Source: Thinopyrum elongatum
Lineage: Eukaryota > Streptophyta > Magnoliopsida > Poales > Poaceae
NCBI GenBank assembly: GCA_011799875.1
Contig: CM022298.1
Location: 195,012,423-195,076,422 of the forward strand
Length of the DNA: 64,000 bases
Direction: 5' to 3'
In this document: positions 1 through 11,429 of the stretch, one piece after another
Numbering within the stretch: position 1 is the stretch's first letter
Layout: the number at the start of each line of letters is the position of its first letter
Notes under the pieces: model-generated
Told to the model about the DNA's origin: nothing
The model's input: only the letters and a program-made list of their open reading frames with translations
Databases searched by the model: none
Program-made: the position numbers and the translations under genes

Positions 1-606
1 ATCGTTGCGTTCAAGGGTGGGGTTATCTTGCTCATTCGACCAGGTGTAGCGACGCCCATGAAGATATATGTCGTGGAGGCCATGATCTGAGATGAAACGT
101 CGGAAATAGTTCATCGTGCACTTATTTAGGTGGTCATTATTTTTATCGCAAGCCGAAGCAATCATGTTGAAGTCACCCACTAGAAGCCAGGGCCCGGCGA
201 TGTAGGTGCCGAGCTGCTACAGCTCGGTGAGGAAGGCAAGCTAGGCATCATCTCCTTGGGGACTGTACACCCCGGTGATCCACCAATGGGCGCCGTCGGA
301 GGTGGCAGTTACCGCGGCCAAGACGTGATGATCGCCAACAATCGGATTGGACAGGGAGATCACGACGTTGTTCCATGCAAGAATAATGCCGCCGCGGGTG
401 CCATCCGCGGGGAGCCAAAAGAACCCATCAAACAATGATCCAGGCGTATCACGAACAAGCGTCGGCGAGACCAAAGCAAGTTTTGTTTCCTGAAGACAAG
501 CGATACAGGGAGAAGCCGAGGCAATTACAGAGCGAACTATTGTGCATTTGGCGCCATTGTTGAGGCCGCGCACGTTCCAGAAGATGACCTTGGGGTTGTC
601 ATTCAT
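1..606 (-). pseudogene. LINE ORF2 N-terminus: apurinic/apyrimidinic-type endonuclease domain
   Basis: The start codon is at 606-604 on the minus strand. The protein opens with the exonuclease-endonuclease-phosphatase signatures FWNVRGLN and CLQETKL, then GGIILAW and WWITGVYSPQ. After an in-frame TAG near 243 and a second stop near 220 the same frame continues with WLLVGDFNMI and HGRRYTWSNE, which carry further conserved endonuclease residues. In LINEs this domain nicks target DNA to prime reverse transcription. The two nonsense codons make it a pseudogene. The RT domain would lie left of base 1. Confidence 0.8.
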
Positions 607-650
607 GGAAGAATGTGGGGGGGGGCTGGGGGCGGGCATGCAAGCCGCGA

Positions 651-2030
651 TCATGCCGCAGAGGGGCATGGCAAGGTCAAGGGCGGCGCAAGGCCGTCCA
701 AGACTGATTGGGGCACTTGCCACCCGTAGAAGTCAGCGAACGCACAGACGACATCTGTGGTGAGGGGGTGCTCGAACAACTTGTTGTACTTGTCCATGAT
801 CTCATCAGAGAGAGCCTTGTCATCCTTGATTAGGCCTAGACAGAGAAGAAGGACTCGCTTGGCCTTGGCTTCGGAGTCCAGGCCTCTATCAGTCTTGGCA
901 ATGCGGACGCTGCTACGGTGGGTGAAATTGGGAGGGAGCGCCGCCCTGCCCCTGCGCGGGCCCGGCGTGGCAAGGATTGGCGCCACCGCGGTACTGATGG
1001 GGCTGAGGAAGCCCAACTGCGGTGGTGGTGCGATGGCATGAGTGGCCTGCATGGCTGGGGGAGGAGAGGTGGGGCGTGGCTTGGTCTGGGCCATAGGAGC
1101 TGGCCATGTGACCTTGCCATGCAGAGAAGGAAGGGCCTCAACGTGGGTGCTGTCATCCAGGGGATTGGCCAGCGGCAAAAGATCTTCCTGGGGATCAGAC
1201 CCCTCCTTGGCAGGCGGGTCTACATTGGGATCCGAGGTAAAAGCCAGGGAATTCACGAACGGCACGGAGCTGACAGGCTGCGCTGAGGCAGGGCCACTGG
1301 CAGCACCGGATTCTTCGACCAGGGACAGGGTAGAGGTGGGGATTGGAGCAGGCAACAGCTCGGCCTCGGGGGGAGCACCAACCAAGGGCAGAGTAGTGGT
1401 GGGGTCCGAGGAAGGCGACAACACGATCTCAGGGGCGGCAACGCCAATCAGAGGCGGGGCCGGGAGGTGGGAAGCTTCGGGAGCCCCCTCGACCGTGTCC
1501 GGGGCGCCACGTGCCGAACGAGGGGAGGCCGCGTCGCACCGATCCCCAGGGGTGGCAAACCAGCCGCGTGGCCCCACCAGGTTCTGGATGACCAGGGCCA
1601 TGGCAGAGTCAGGCAGAGTCAGGCGGCGTCAGCGAGCGCACAACTTTATCCAAAAGCAGGGTAGGGCCCAAGCACTGAGAAGCGGGAAACTGAGGCATGG
1701 GCGGGGAAGCATCTGGGTGTGGGCCCGAGATGCCTTGCCATCCACGGTGGGGAGGCTGCCGGCGGCCGGAGGAGCTGGCGCCAAGGCCGCCGCCATGGCT
1801 GGAGCATCGAGACGCGCGGCCAGAGGAACTGCCAGGAGGGAACTCATGCCAGCGAGGCCACGGGTCGAGGACGGGCGGCGAGCCACGGTCGTCGTCGCCG
1901 GCGCCCATAGCCGGTGAGGGCGGCGGTGGTGGTAGACGGTAGTCATGCGTCTCGGAGACGTGGATCGAGACCGGGAACCGGATGAGGGAACGCGCGAAGC
2001 GCGAGACGCGGTCCGGGTCGGCGTCTCATC
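651..2030 (-). pseudogene. LINE ORF1 C-terminal part (gag-like nucleic-acid-binding protein)
   Basis: The minus-strand frame at 1601-651 encodes a long Pro/Ala/Ser-rich linker and then a conserved tail containing KAKRVLLLCLG, DEIMDKYNKLFEHPLT and CAFADFYGWQVP, the usual C-terminus of plant LINE ORF1 proteins just upstream of ORF2. A second frame at 2135-1629 continues upstream with an Arg/Ser-rich segment (SGSRSRSTSPRR), so a frameshift separates the two. The N-terminal DUF4283-type domain and zinc knuckle of intact ORF1 proteins are not visible. The short gap to the ORF2 start at 606 fits LINE architecture. Confidence 0.65.
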
Positions 2031-3849
2031 AAGCTCTACTTCATCAAGTTCAACTACAACTCCAAGGATTCCCATCAAGTTGATGTGGGTCCCAAAGAAG
2101 AACTTGAGTGTTCTTGAGGGTGACTCCACCAACATACTTCATTCATATTCATTTTGGCAAGGACTTGTGCAACCAACTTTCACATCTTGCACTAGTTCAT
2201 GGAGTCACAAACTCTTGTTGGTAAGACAAGGGACAAGGTAAGTCGATGCATTCATGGACATCATCATATGTGCAATTCACTCTATGTCTATGGATATCCT
2301 TGTATGTTCCTTGTGGGACTAACCCATGTAGGTATAAAAAGTGCAAAACTCCAAAGGATTGCTCCGAACTCTTGATGGACTACATCAACATGGAGCATCC
2401 ACATCTTCACTATCTACATGAAGTCATCATCGACAAAACCCAAGGTTAGTTCATCCCCCTTTGGGGGGATATCACATCTAGGGGGAGCTTTGCTCTAAAA
2501 AATTGTGCTAAAGCAACTCTAATGGTGTGAACACATTAATGATTTATGTAAAAGTGGTAACCCCACTTGTGCTTAAACGATGAGTATGACCTATGATCAA
2601 ATGTTCTTATTTGACTCCTAAGTCAATATACTCATATATAGATGACCTAGTCATCGCCAATTGCTTGATAGATCCTAGAATTGGTTGTGCATGTTTGACA
2701 CATATTTCATTTGCCATTTCATTGTGTGAGCATGTTGGTTTGCATGTTTTCTTCATTCGAGGACATCCATTTGTTGTTTTGATTGTCTTGGTTTTTCTGG
2801 CCAAGTGGATGTACAAGAATGCCTAAGCACCTTCTCTAGCTATCTATGCTTTCTTGTCTCAAATTCTATTCCTGCTTCATTACAAAAATTGAACAAGTCA
2901 TTTTCGGACCCTCCGGGTGAGGCGCACTCGGAGCCACTGATCTGAAAGGGCTGAACTCCAAGACCTTCAAATATGTTTTGGCGTGACCAATCCATACCTA
3001 TCCGGACTCATCGAAACTGTTTGATTGATCTAAGTTTTTGATCTCAGTGTAACCGATCAGACCAACTCGGAGTCACCGATATGCCGTAATCGTTCGCAGT
3101 TACACGTCTCGGTGCCACCGATTTGTTGCACTCGGTGCCACCGACAGCGGCTGGGTATATAATCCCGCGGGTCTCGTACGATTGAAATTTCTCAAACATT
3201 TCGCTCCCGCACCCCTCTGTTGCTGTCGCCCTCGTCTCCGGACTTCATCGTTGCGTCCAGCGCGCCCTCACCGTTGGACTCCGCCTTCGTCAACGGATTT
3301 CCTTCCCTCAGCTGCCACCGTAGGGGATTTGCGACAAGTTAGGGTAAAATCCCGCCCCTTGTGCCTCTCTTTTTTCTGATTCAATGCACTAGGGATTCAC
3401 CATGATTCTTGCTACGTATGGAAGACTCCTGTCCACAAGATAAATTCCGTAGATTAGATTCGAGCAAAAAATTAGGTTTAAGTTTCCACCGAAAGCATCT
3501 CGGACCGACCGAATTGAAATTTTCGGAGTCACCGATTTGGCCCTAGCCATTACACTAGTATGTCTCGGTGCCACCGAGAAGTACAAATCGGTGAGACCGA
3601 AAGTAAAGTTTCAGTGAAACCCTAGCATCTCGGAGACACCAAACCACATCTCGGTCTGATCAAAATGGTGTGTTTTGTTTCTGTTGAGTGCTTTGGTATC
3701 ACCGAGATGATCAACTCGGTGGATCCGAAATGCATTCTGTGAAAACTTGAAACTAATATTTGAACTCATTTTTCATGAAAAATATCTGCTTTTTGTGATG
3801 ACTCATCTACTCTGCCCATACCTATCTATTCACAGGGTCAGCTTGCAAG
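2031..3849 (+). mobile_element. Leader/5' region of a non-autonomous LTR retroelement, heavily decayed
   Basis: There is no intact ORF. A short readable piece near 2083 (LMWVPKKNLSVLEG) and the text around 2450-2510 (a run of C, TTT, a run of G, then CTAGGGGGAGCT) resemble internal non-coding parts of Triticeae retroelements. Between 2920 and 3720 the near-palindrome TCGGTGCCACCGA and variants recur many times, and a TATA-like GGGTATATAATC lies at 3153-3164. The start codon of the split ORF follows at 3850. I could not match this stretch to the 3' LTR at 17757, so it may be a mix of two elements. Confidence 0.4.
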
Positions 3850-4075
3850 ATGTCAGATGCAAGTGACAGCCAGAATGTGTCAGAACAGCATGAAGATCTC
3901 AGTGAAGGATCTAGTCCTGAGGGCAGCTACTATGACGGAGTAAGGAGCTCACCAGAACTACCCAAAGCTGCTACAAGGACAAGGAAGAAGAGAACCTCAT
4001 ATGATGAGGATGAGGATTTTGTGGCTAGTGAGGACACATCAAAAAAGAAGAAGGTTGTCCTTGGTAAGGAGTATG
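3850..4075 (+). pseudogene. First part of the non-autonomous retroelement ORF, cut by the LARD insertion
   Basis: ATG at 3850 opens a 75-codon hydrophilic segment rich in Ser, Asp, Glu and Lys, with acidic blocks (DEDEDF) and a basic KKKK block that could act as a nuclear localisation signal. The frame is interrupted at 4075/4076 where the LARD begins. Discounting the insert and one copy of its 5-bp duplication, the same frame resumes at 15343. I do not recognise an enzymatic domain. It resembles the long single ORF of non-autonomous Triticeae LTR elements, which lack pol. Confidence 0.6.
4071..4075. repeat. Target-site duplication GTATG, left copy (LARD)
   Basis: GTATG directly precedes the TG of the left LTR, and the identical GTATG follows the right LTR at 15338-15342. 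A 5-bp duplication is what LTR-retrotransposon integrases make. Confidence 0.9.
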
Positions 4076-7000
4076 TGTAGCGCCCAAGATGCGATTCTAT
4101 CCCAATCACGTGATGAACTCATGATTGGGGCACAACCACATTTCAAGTGCATAGCAAGGTGGATATCATTACAACATACCATGTACTAAATAGATGAGAA
4201 TACAAGATAAAGGCTTACACTCGCCACAAGCTACAACATGAATACATGAATACATCAATACATAGCAATCATCATACAGAAGAGCAGGATCCGACTACGG
4301 ATGACATCAAATGAAAAAGAAGAACGACATCCACCCTGCTAATCCCAGGCTCACGACCCGGAACCTATCCCTTGATCGAAGAAAAAGAAGCAGAAGAACT
4401 CCAAAAGGAAGCACCGCTCTCACGCCAGAGCATCGCATTACCTGTACCTGCACCTATTGTTGTAGTAATCTGTGAGCCACGAGGACTCAGCAATCCCATT
4501 ACCATGGGTATCAAGACTAGCAAAGCTTAATGGGTATGGAATAGATAAGTGGTGAGGTTGCAGCAAGCACTAACCATTGTATGGTGGCTAACTTACGAGT
4601 ACAAGAGTAAGGAGAGTTACTACGCATAACGGTCGCAAACTAGTAATGATCAATAAGTGATCCTGAACTACTTACGGTTCAATCATAACCCCACCGTGTT
4701 CTCTTCTTGAACTCACTCGAAAAGAGACGGTCACGGTTACGCACACGGTTGGTATATTTTAATTCGGATCTGGTGTCAAGTTCTCTACAACCGAAGGTTA
4801 TAAATATCCAATCTGCCACATAACCGCGGGCACGGCTTCGCGTAAGATTTAACCCTGCAGGGGTGCTCCAACCTGGCCCATCACAAACCTACACAAAGCT
4901 GCGGTGGAAATACCTCAACCTCAAGAAAACCCGATCAACCTCGAGTCAGCCCGAAGTATCCTCGGAATCCCGATGCACAAGACATTTCGACAATGGTAAC
5001 ACAAGTCTAGCAAGACCACCCGACGTGCCGACACCCCGATAGGAGCCGCGCGTATCTCGTATTCGGTCCACGACGGATAAGCTAAGCGTACAGGTACCAA
5101 AAGACCCCAAGTTGCCGAGGGGCGGCCCCGCACGGTGCTCTAGTTTTGGACCAGCACCATCAGCACTGGCCCCCTGTATTATATTGAATAAAGAATCCTC
5201 CGGTTCATGACGCCCTATGCAAATTAATTATTAAGTTCAATATTATTATGTTGGCAAATGTTAAAACTAAGGTTGGGCCTTGCTGGAATCGGTTATTCAA
5301 AGCGAACTGTCAAGAGGGTCCCATTCCCCTAAGCGTGTTAGTAACGATAATCAAGGATCATAACACCAGCATTACGGAAACTAGGGCGGCATGAGTGGAA
5401 CAAAACACCAGGCAAAAGGCCAAGCCTTCCACCCAAAACCAAGTATATAGATGCATTAATTAAATAATAGATATTATGATATCCCAAGATATCCATGTCC
5501 CAACATGGAACAACCTACAACTGCACCTGCAACTAGCAATGCTATAAGATGGGCTGAGCAAGCGGTAACATAGCCAAACAACGGTTTGCTGGGATGGTGG
5601 AAAAGGCTAGAGGCTTGTCATGGCATATTGGGAGGCTTGACAAACAAGTGGTAGGTAGCGCGACATAGCGATAGCATCGTGACAACTAGCAAAGCAAAGA
5701 TAATAGTGATATCCAAGGTAATGGTCATCTTGCCTGAAAATCCCGCTAGGAAGAAGACCGAATCCATGAAGAAGACGAACGGGCGTAGTCAAACGAATCC
5801 TCACGATCGCAATGAAACTGGGAACTATCGAGAAGAAGCACATCCGGAAAGAAGCAAACGACATAGTAAACAAACAAGCATAAACATGGCATGATGCGCA
5901 ATCAAGTATGATGCATGTCCGATTTTAATGATTCATGGCATGGCAAAGTGCAACAAACAATACTACAAATTAAGTGAAGCTCAATATGCAACGAGTTGCA
6001 TATTGAGGAAACACCACATTCGATTATTTAGTTCACTCTCGCTTATGTACCCAACAATATTAAATATTGGTAAACATGGCAAGAGGTGAGGCATAATAAA
6101 ACTACCTATCTAGGCAAGTTTAAATGAGGTCGGAACAACAAACAACAATTCCGAAAAATCCCCATGTGCATATTTCGAATTTGCTACTGTTCTGCCCTAT
6201 AGACAATTTTAGAGTTGTTAACATGCAAAGTAATGCCACCATGTTAACCTATGCATTTTTCTAGACAAGTTACATATAAAGTTTATTTAATTCGGAGCTA
6301 CGATTATTTAGTTATGAAATAAACCATTTTAACATGTCATTTATGCAAAATAATGCAAACAACAATTTTAAACATTTTTACATGGATGAAAGTTGCAAAT
6401 TATGAAAATCCATGAAAAAACTATGCATTTTACATATAAGGTTTGTTTTAATACGATGCACGGTTGTGGAATTATTATATGCATGGAATGCAAGGGTTTT
6501 TCTGTAAAACTGTTTTTCCCTGGATAAATAGCAAAATCGTAGAACTGAAAAAAAAATGACACGGGCCGAATCTGGGCCAGGCCCAGTTAGGTGGGGAGGA
6601 GGCCAGGCAGGCCGGCTTGGAGGAGCTGGGCCTTGGCGAGATCTGGGCTGAGGCAGAGGGGCGATGCGGTCAACGGCTGGCGGCGGGGCTCGATCGAGCA
6701 AAGCAGGCAGCCTGGGTTCGAGTGGGACTTGGCGCTGTCGTCGCTTGCGGCGGCTGGGCGCTGGCTCGCTGCTCCACACGCAGCGAGACGAAGCAGGGGC
6801 GCGGGACTTGGCGGCCCGGCGTGGGAACAGCGCCCGACGGCGCGGCTTGCAGGCAGCGGGGAAGGGCTCGGACGGGCGGAACTTGGCGAGGTGAAGGGAC
6901 TTGACGGATCCAGGCGGAGGCGGCGCTCGACGGCAAAGGCTGGAGGCCGAAGCAGGGGAGGCTGCGATGCAGAGGAGGCGACGAACGAGCAGGGGCTGAC

Positions 7001-8027
7001 GGCGCGGCTGCACATCGGCGAAGCCGGGACAAGGCAAGCGGCAGTCACGGCGGCGCTGAGGACTCCGGCGGCGGGGGACTCGAGGCAGCGGCGGGACTTG
7101 AGGAGCTCGGCGAGGGGCTCAGCCATCCAGACCCATGTGAGAAAGAGAGAATCCAGAGGAGATGGAACGGAGAGAGAGAGAAGGAAGAGGAGGCATGGGG
7201 CACGGCCTGGCAGTGGTCTTTGCCGGCGGTGGGCGCACGGGAGGCGGCTTGCTGGCGCGAGGACGGGCGGTAGTGAAGGGCACGGGACTCGGAGCTCCGA
7301 GGGTGCTGGTGCGGCGAGGAGCTCGGGCAGGGCAAGGCACCCATGGGGATCGGGAGGAGCTCGGCTCTCCTCGGGTGGCACGGAAATGGAGGGAAGGTGG
7401 CGGCGCTGGTGGTTGGATGGATCGGATCTGGGAGGATCCGAGAGAGAGTGGCGGTGGTGGAGGGACAAATCTCCTAGGTTTTAGGGCTAGTCTAGATTAG
7501 GCATGAGGTTGGTATATACTCCCTCCGTCTCAAAATAAGTGTCTCAATTTTGTACTAGCTCTAGTACAAAGTTGTACTAAGCTTGTTGTACTAAGCTTGA
7601 GACACTTATTTTGAGGCGGAGGGAGTATATAGGTAAATAGAAGGGTTTTTGGATCATCCGATTTAGATCGAACGATCAGGAATAAATAGGCCAGGGGAGT
7701 TCAAATGAGAAATCAAAGATGTTTTGGGGATGTTTGGGGATGATCCGGACCCATCGGTCACGACCGAGCAGTTCGGGTTCAGGTAAGTTTCGGACACACG
7801 CGAGGGCGTCTGAGAGAGGTCGACAAAGACAACGAGGCCTGACAAAAGGTCAACGGAGATAAAGGGAGAAGCGGCACTACGAACGGATGCAAGTTTTAAA
7901 AACATGACGGCAATGGAGTGCCGATGCAATGCAAATGATGACATGATGAATGCAACAAACAAATAAAACACACGGCGACAACGAAAAACATGGAAGGCGT
8001 CTGAAGCGTCGGTCTCGGGTCGTCACA
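4076..8027 (-). repeat. LARD left LTR (3' LTR), with a Stowaway insertion
   Basis: Starts TGTAGCGCCCAAGATGCG and ends GGGTCGTCACA on the plus strand. It has an AT-rich half (4076-6560) and a GC-rich half (6560-7490) where overlapping open frames on both strands reflect composition, not genes. Compared with the right LTR it lacks about 55 bp near 6570 (present at about 13927-13982) and has an extra 107 bp MITE at 7519-7625. Confidence 0.9.
7519..7625. mobile_element. Stowaway (Tc1/Mariner) MITE, Thalos-like, 107 bp
   Basis: Begins CTCCCTCCGTCTCAAAATAA and ends with the inverted version (TTATTTTGAGGCGGAGGGAG). It is flanked by TA on both sides (7517-7518 and 7626-7627), as expected for Stowaway. 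It carries the inner AAGTGTCTCAA / TTGAGACACTT inverted arms. The matching position of the right LTR (about 14937) is an empty site, so this MITE landed after the LARD. Confidence 0.95.
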
Positions 8028-11000
8028 ACACTCCCTCACTTACAAGAGATCTCGCCCTGAGATCTAGGGATGAAAACGGAGAGAAGAGGTAATACTAAGT
8101 TGCTTCTTCGACAAACGAGTGAAACCACGAACCTTGAGTGGTTGAACAACTTGAAAGAAAGAATACAATTGATATAAACGAAGTTGAAAACACTCCGTTA
8201 GAAAAGAGGAACAAGGAACATTGCGAGAACTTTGTAGGTTGAAAGACATAGAAAAAAAGGGTTACAATGGACGAGAAGTACATGCAAGCACTCCGGTTGA
8301 AACAAGATGTACAAGGAACGAGAAAGAAAATTATGGACAGCACTCCGGTTGAAAAAAGAATAAGGAATAGAACATAAACTTGACAAGATGGGATGGTGCT
8401 TGACGAGAGCGAACAACACAATGCCTCCGGAACAAGGAATAGAAGCTAGATCGTTGGAAAGAAAAGAACGGAGAAGAAAATGACATCTTCTACCACAAGG
8501 AACTCGAAAGAGCAGGCTTACGCGGAATGCTAGAACGAAGTTGTTGAAAGAATCAACAACTAAAAGATATGATTTCCAATGGTCTTATGGAAAACATCCC
8601 AAAATTATGAGGTGAAGACCAGCCACTAACGGAATCAATTAATTTGATTGAGAACACCAGAGATGAAAAAACTTCTTCCACCAAGATGATAAAGAGATAA
8701 CTTGGATCATTGATAAGCACCACAATTAGCAAAATTCCTTAGGGAAGGCTTTAGGTGAAATATAACCCCAAGATAAGTCCAAGGAAGAAATTGTTGGGTT
8801 GAAAGAACTCATGAACGAAGAGAAAATGATGGGTTTAAATATCTCATTCCTTATAACTTGTGAATCATGAAACACGAAAGGAAATTGTCAAGAATGACAT
8901 AACATCACCTCAAAAGATAAGGTAGCAAGAATTGCATTTCGGAATGCACGATGAAGAATGCTTGATCTCCTCCAACAAGGATGTTGACGAACACTTGGAG
9001 AATGAAATAATTCTTGATGAGCCACCATGAAGAAAACTCTAGAAGGACTCCGGTAATAAAGGATGATAGAAAGAAAGAGAAGTTGAAAGAACAAGGTGAA
9101 GCCTTGCAATGATTTAGACGGAGCTTCGCGGCGAAATAGCCGAGAGAACTTGGAACTCCGGGAAGAAAAGATGAACAACTTGGAAGCGAGAATTTATTCC
9201 TCATGAACAAACTCCGGAAGAAGGAATTAAACACCAAGAGGAAATAAGAATAAGATTTACTATATGCTCATCCTTCATCAAATTAAATTGACGACCCAAA
9301 ATGGATTTGGCATACTACTCATTCTCGTTGAAAAGGATTGAGGAGAGATATAGCGCAGACTTAACATACCACTGGTAGGGTTTCGAAAGAACGAATGAAA
9401 TGATACGATAGTAAAATGCGAATCTTGAACGAACCACCGTGAGAATTGAAAACGAACGAAGGAAGGGAACAAATCACCGGGAAGAATTAGAAAACGACGA
9501 AGATACTTGAGGAATTTATATATAAGAGAACGAAGAGATCACGATTTGACTCGAATAAACATGAACAATGCACCGGTAAGATTTGGAGAACGAGAGCTGA
9601 AAGCTGAGAACGAATAACTCTTTTGAAATGATGGCCTCCAGATGATCGAGAAAGGAAAGCAACTCCTGAAATGCTTCAGATGGGTATGAAAAGAATTCTT
9701 GACGACCGAAACCAATTTGAGAGGATAGCATCAAGCTTGCACCACGAATCTTCAAGAGAATGGAGCAAGATTTAGGGGAAACTCTTCTTTGGTCTTCAAA
9801 GCTAAGAATGACGAAGAGAATCACCAAAATTATTTGAGACACTCCAGAGAAATGAAGAATAGAGAGGTTGAGCCAAAGATGAAAAGAATTTGAAAGCGGT
9901 CTTGGAGAGGACAATTGACTGATGAAAATTCATTCTTATGTCAAACTTTGAAAAGAATTTGAGAATAACTCCGGAAAAAAAATCTAGAAGAGTCAGGTAA
10001 GATCCTGGGAAAAGACCTGTGGGTTAGGGCCCACTCAAAGAAACACCGTTGAACGATTTTTAAAGAGAGATTGCACCAGTAAATTTAAATGGCTTGAACA
10101 AGATAACAACCTCGAAATAACTTGAATGGATTAAGAATGGAAACGTGAATCTTCTGAGATATCTTTAGCACTCCGAAACAAATGAATAGCGAGAGGTGAA
10201 TGATTAAGAGGTGCACAGACGTGAGAAAGCATATGAAAGGATGAAAGGGATATGATCAACACTGAAAGCTTGCATTTAGTCCATCGGAGAAGAAAAGAGA
10301 ATGAAGAATGATAAACTTGTAGAGCATTTTCATGAGAACCACCGGGTAAGAACATTGAAGGGAAAAAAATGGAGAGACTTCTCATAAATAACATGGATAC
10401 TTGATTAAGATATATGAGTCCTTCAAGTAAAGGGTGGGATGGTGGAAAAAACAAAGGCAACTTGGGACGGATGAAACAAACACCGTTGCGAAGAACTGAG
10501 AATTGATCTAGCAAATATTGAAAGGATAGGATTAACTTGAAGAGAAGCACACCGGTTGGAAAAGAATTGACATGACAATCTCGATGATCAAGAAGGATTA
10601 GCACTCCATAGAAATATGAGAACACCGTTTAGGAAAGGTATGGAATCAACACTTGACTTCGAAGCAACTCAAATACCACCATCAAAACAAAACGAAGGAT
10701 TTGGCTTGCAGAATAAGCCGGAGACAAATACATAACCCTCATGCATTTGTTGGAAGGATGATCCTAGGTAACTACTTGAATTCCCACCTATGAACTCCCG
10801 AAATTCTCGGTTATGCAATCCGGTACAACAAGTACAAGGAGCAAAATATCATCACACAACCCCTAGTAGAATTCTACGCTCCAAATGTACTGCCTCCATC
10901 AACACATAACCAAGAACCTCGAAAACTGTGTACCTCAGACCTTCAAAAAACATCCGATATACTAGCTATGACAATACATCTGATCGCTCTCCCCAGTACT

Positions 11001-11413
11001 GGGTGGCGCTAAACTACTCTCACCACAAAGAGTATAGAAGCGTTTTCGATGTCGGCGTACTCTGGTATTCCGGAACTGAAATGATAACAACTGTGACGAA
11101 AACACCTTGGAGCTCAACTCCCCGGGACACTGCCACAACCCCTAAATGTCAGGAGGCACCAAGAACAGAATTCCCGTCACATCGATATTGCAACGATTCC
11201 AACAATACCCGCGTGATCCTAAAAAAATTGAGTGAAAAAGGAGAGTGATGGATCCAAAACACCTACGTCACGAGTCCTCACCAGAGCGACGATGTGGATG
11301 AGGAGTAAAAAGAATTCCTACTCTCCGATATATAACTAGACTCAAAATAGTTTTTCTTCTAGACTTGACAACGGCAACGGTTCGATCAATCAAGGGGCTC
11401 CTGCGGTCGGTAA
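8028..11413 (-). mobile_element. LARD internal domain, non-coding, purine/pyrimidine-skewed
   Basis: There is no gag, protease, RT or integrase motif in any frame. The plus strand is strikingly purine-rich for over 3 kb (long runs of GAAAGAA, AAGGAA, GAATGAAG), so the element's own strand is pyrimidine-rich. A motif like CACTCCGGTTGAAAAGAA recurs irregularly (for example 8190, 8289, 8340, 9045, 9210, 9968, 10170), alternating with CACCGG variants. Open minus-strand frames here are low-complexity Phe/Ser/Leu translations of this skew and are not annotated as genes. In LARDs this domain is thought to act as a structured RNA for packaging. Confidence 0.7.
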
Positions 11414-11426
11414 GGCTCTGATACCA
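11414..11426 (-). promoter_or_regulatory. Primer binding site for initiator tRNA-Met (LARD)
   Basis: Plus-strand GGCTCTGATACCA is the reverse complement of TGGTATCAGAGCC, which pairs with the 3' end of plant initiator tRNA-Met. It sits three bases inside the right LTR. This fixes the element's orientation as minus and the right LTR as the 5' LTR. Confidence 0.92.
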
Positions 11427-11429
11427 ACC

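Larger units (their letters stand above)
1..2030 (-). mobile_element. LINE (non-LTR retrotransposon) 5' part, truncated at both ends
   Basis: Read on the minus strand this is a plant L1-type LINE: the C-terminal half of ORF1 (about 650-2030) is followed by the endonuclease start of ORF2 (606 down to base 1), which runs out of the window on the left. No reverse transcriptase is in view. The right limit near 2030 is where the GC-rich ORF1-like sequence stops and AT-rich sequence of another element begins. No 5' UTR, target-site duplication or intact ORF is seen, so this is a dead, truncated copy or one broken by later events. Confidence 0.75.

Noticed and set aside
6378..7500. Long overlapping open frames on both strands in the GC-rich LARD LTR (up to ~297 codons), repeated at 13964-14905
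   Set aside because: They occur on both strands in several frames at once, have Arg/Ala/Gly/Ser/Pro low-complexity content and no domain, and differ by frameshifts between the two LTR copies.
8064..10625. Minus-strand Phe/Ser/Leu-rich frames in the LARD internal domain as membrane proteins
   Set aside because: They are translations of a pyrimidine-rich strand; none has a start context, conserved motif or partner.
11414..11426. Possible tRNA-Met gene fragment
   Set aside because: Only the 13-nt 3' end complement is present and it lies at the primer-site position next to an LTR.
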